This document shows positions 22,961 through 22,969 of a stretch of DNA of 22,969 bases, in pieces. A model generated the notes under the pieces. That model was not told the origin of the DNA. It searched no databases and saw nothing but the letters and a program-made list of their open reading frames with translations. How positions within the stretch are numbered: the stretch's first letter is position 1; every line of letters begins with the position of its first letter. Origin of the DNA: Prolixibacteraceae bacterium (GTDB lineage Bacteria; Bacteroidota; Bacteroidia; Bacteroidales; Prolixibacteraceae); contig DOAQ01000017.1 in the NCBI GenBank assembly GCA_003506435.1, positions 1 through 22,969 on the forward strand, read 5' to 3'. Position numbers and translations under genes: made by a program.

Positions 22961-22969
22961 ACTCTGGAA

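Noticed and set aside
1..22969. CRISPR array, intact IS or prophage
   Set aside because: No regularly spaced direct repeats, transposase, integrase or phage structural genes were seen on either strand.

Overview
The window reads as a chromosomal segment of a Bacteroidota (Bacteroidales-like) bacterium. Several genes have TTTG-N19-TAnnTTTG-type promoters. The protein families also fit: a DUF6175-like envelope protein, the DDQVHFREPG-type dihydroorotase and the ExbB-ExbD-TonB arrangement. Most coding DNA is of intermediate GC, and one stretch (about 14.05-16.55 kb) is visibly more AT-rich.

Layout. 0-5.8 kb: five exported proteins on the + strand. A coiled-coil lipoprotein stands alone, and a tight four-gene run follows (outer-membrane barrel candidate, small secreted protein, DUF6175-like protein, secreted helical protein), closed by a bidirectional terminator. 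5.8-7.9 kb: on the - strand, a small secreted protein and dihydroorotase. 8.0-13.6 kb: a complete D-xylose utilisation locus, with a GntR-type regulator, xylulokinase, xylose isomerase and a XylE-like H+ symporter. The regulator and xylB promoters carry a nearly identical 15-bp box directly after the -7 element, the best candidate operator in the window. A repeat-rich gap with a MITE-like inverted repeat splits xylB from xylA. 13.7-16.5 kb: an accessory pocket with the decayed C-terminal end of an aldo/keto reductase, a short orphan ORF, a DUF4238 protein, and a two-membrane-helix protein whose downstream part (a PD-(D/E)xK nuclease-like domain) lies in another frame, probably one gene broken by a 1-base indel. 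16.76-16.84 kb: tRNA-Lys(UUU) with encoded CCA and a consensus promoter. 17.0-19.2 kb: a + strand run of short-chain dehydrogenase, YbgC-like thioesterase and a Gate-domain membrane protein. 19.2-22.8 kb: on the - strand, exbB-exbD-tonB (with a TolA-like charged linker) and an NhaD-type Na+/H+ antiporter.

How it works together. The xyl genes would import xylose with protons, isomerise it to xylulose and phosphorylate it for the pentose phosphate pathway. ExbBD-TonB would power outer-membrane transport. The first cluster looks like an envelope assembly of unknown function. I see no CRISPR array, no intact transposase and no recognised defence system. The candidates least explained by known biology are the five-gene envelope cluster and the broken membrane/nuclease gene. 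The two window edges carry related, inverted 14-15 bp motifs, so the window may be a contig that ends in repeats.
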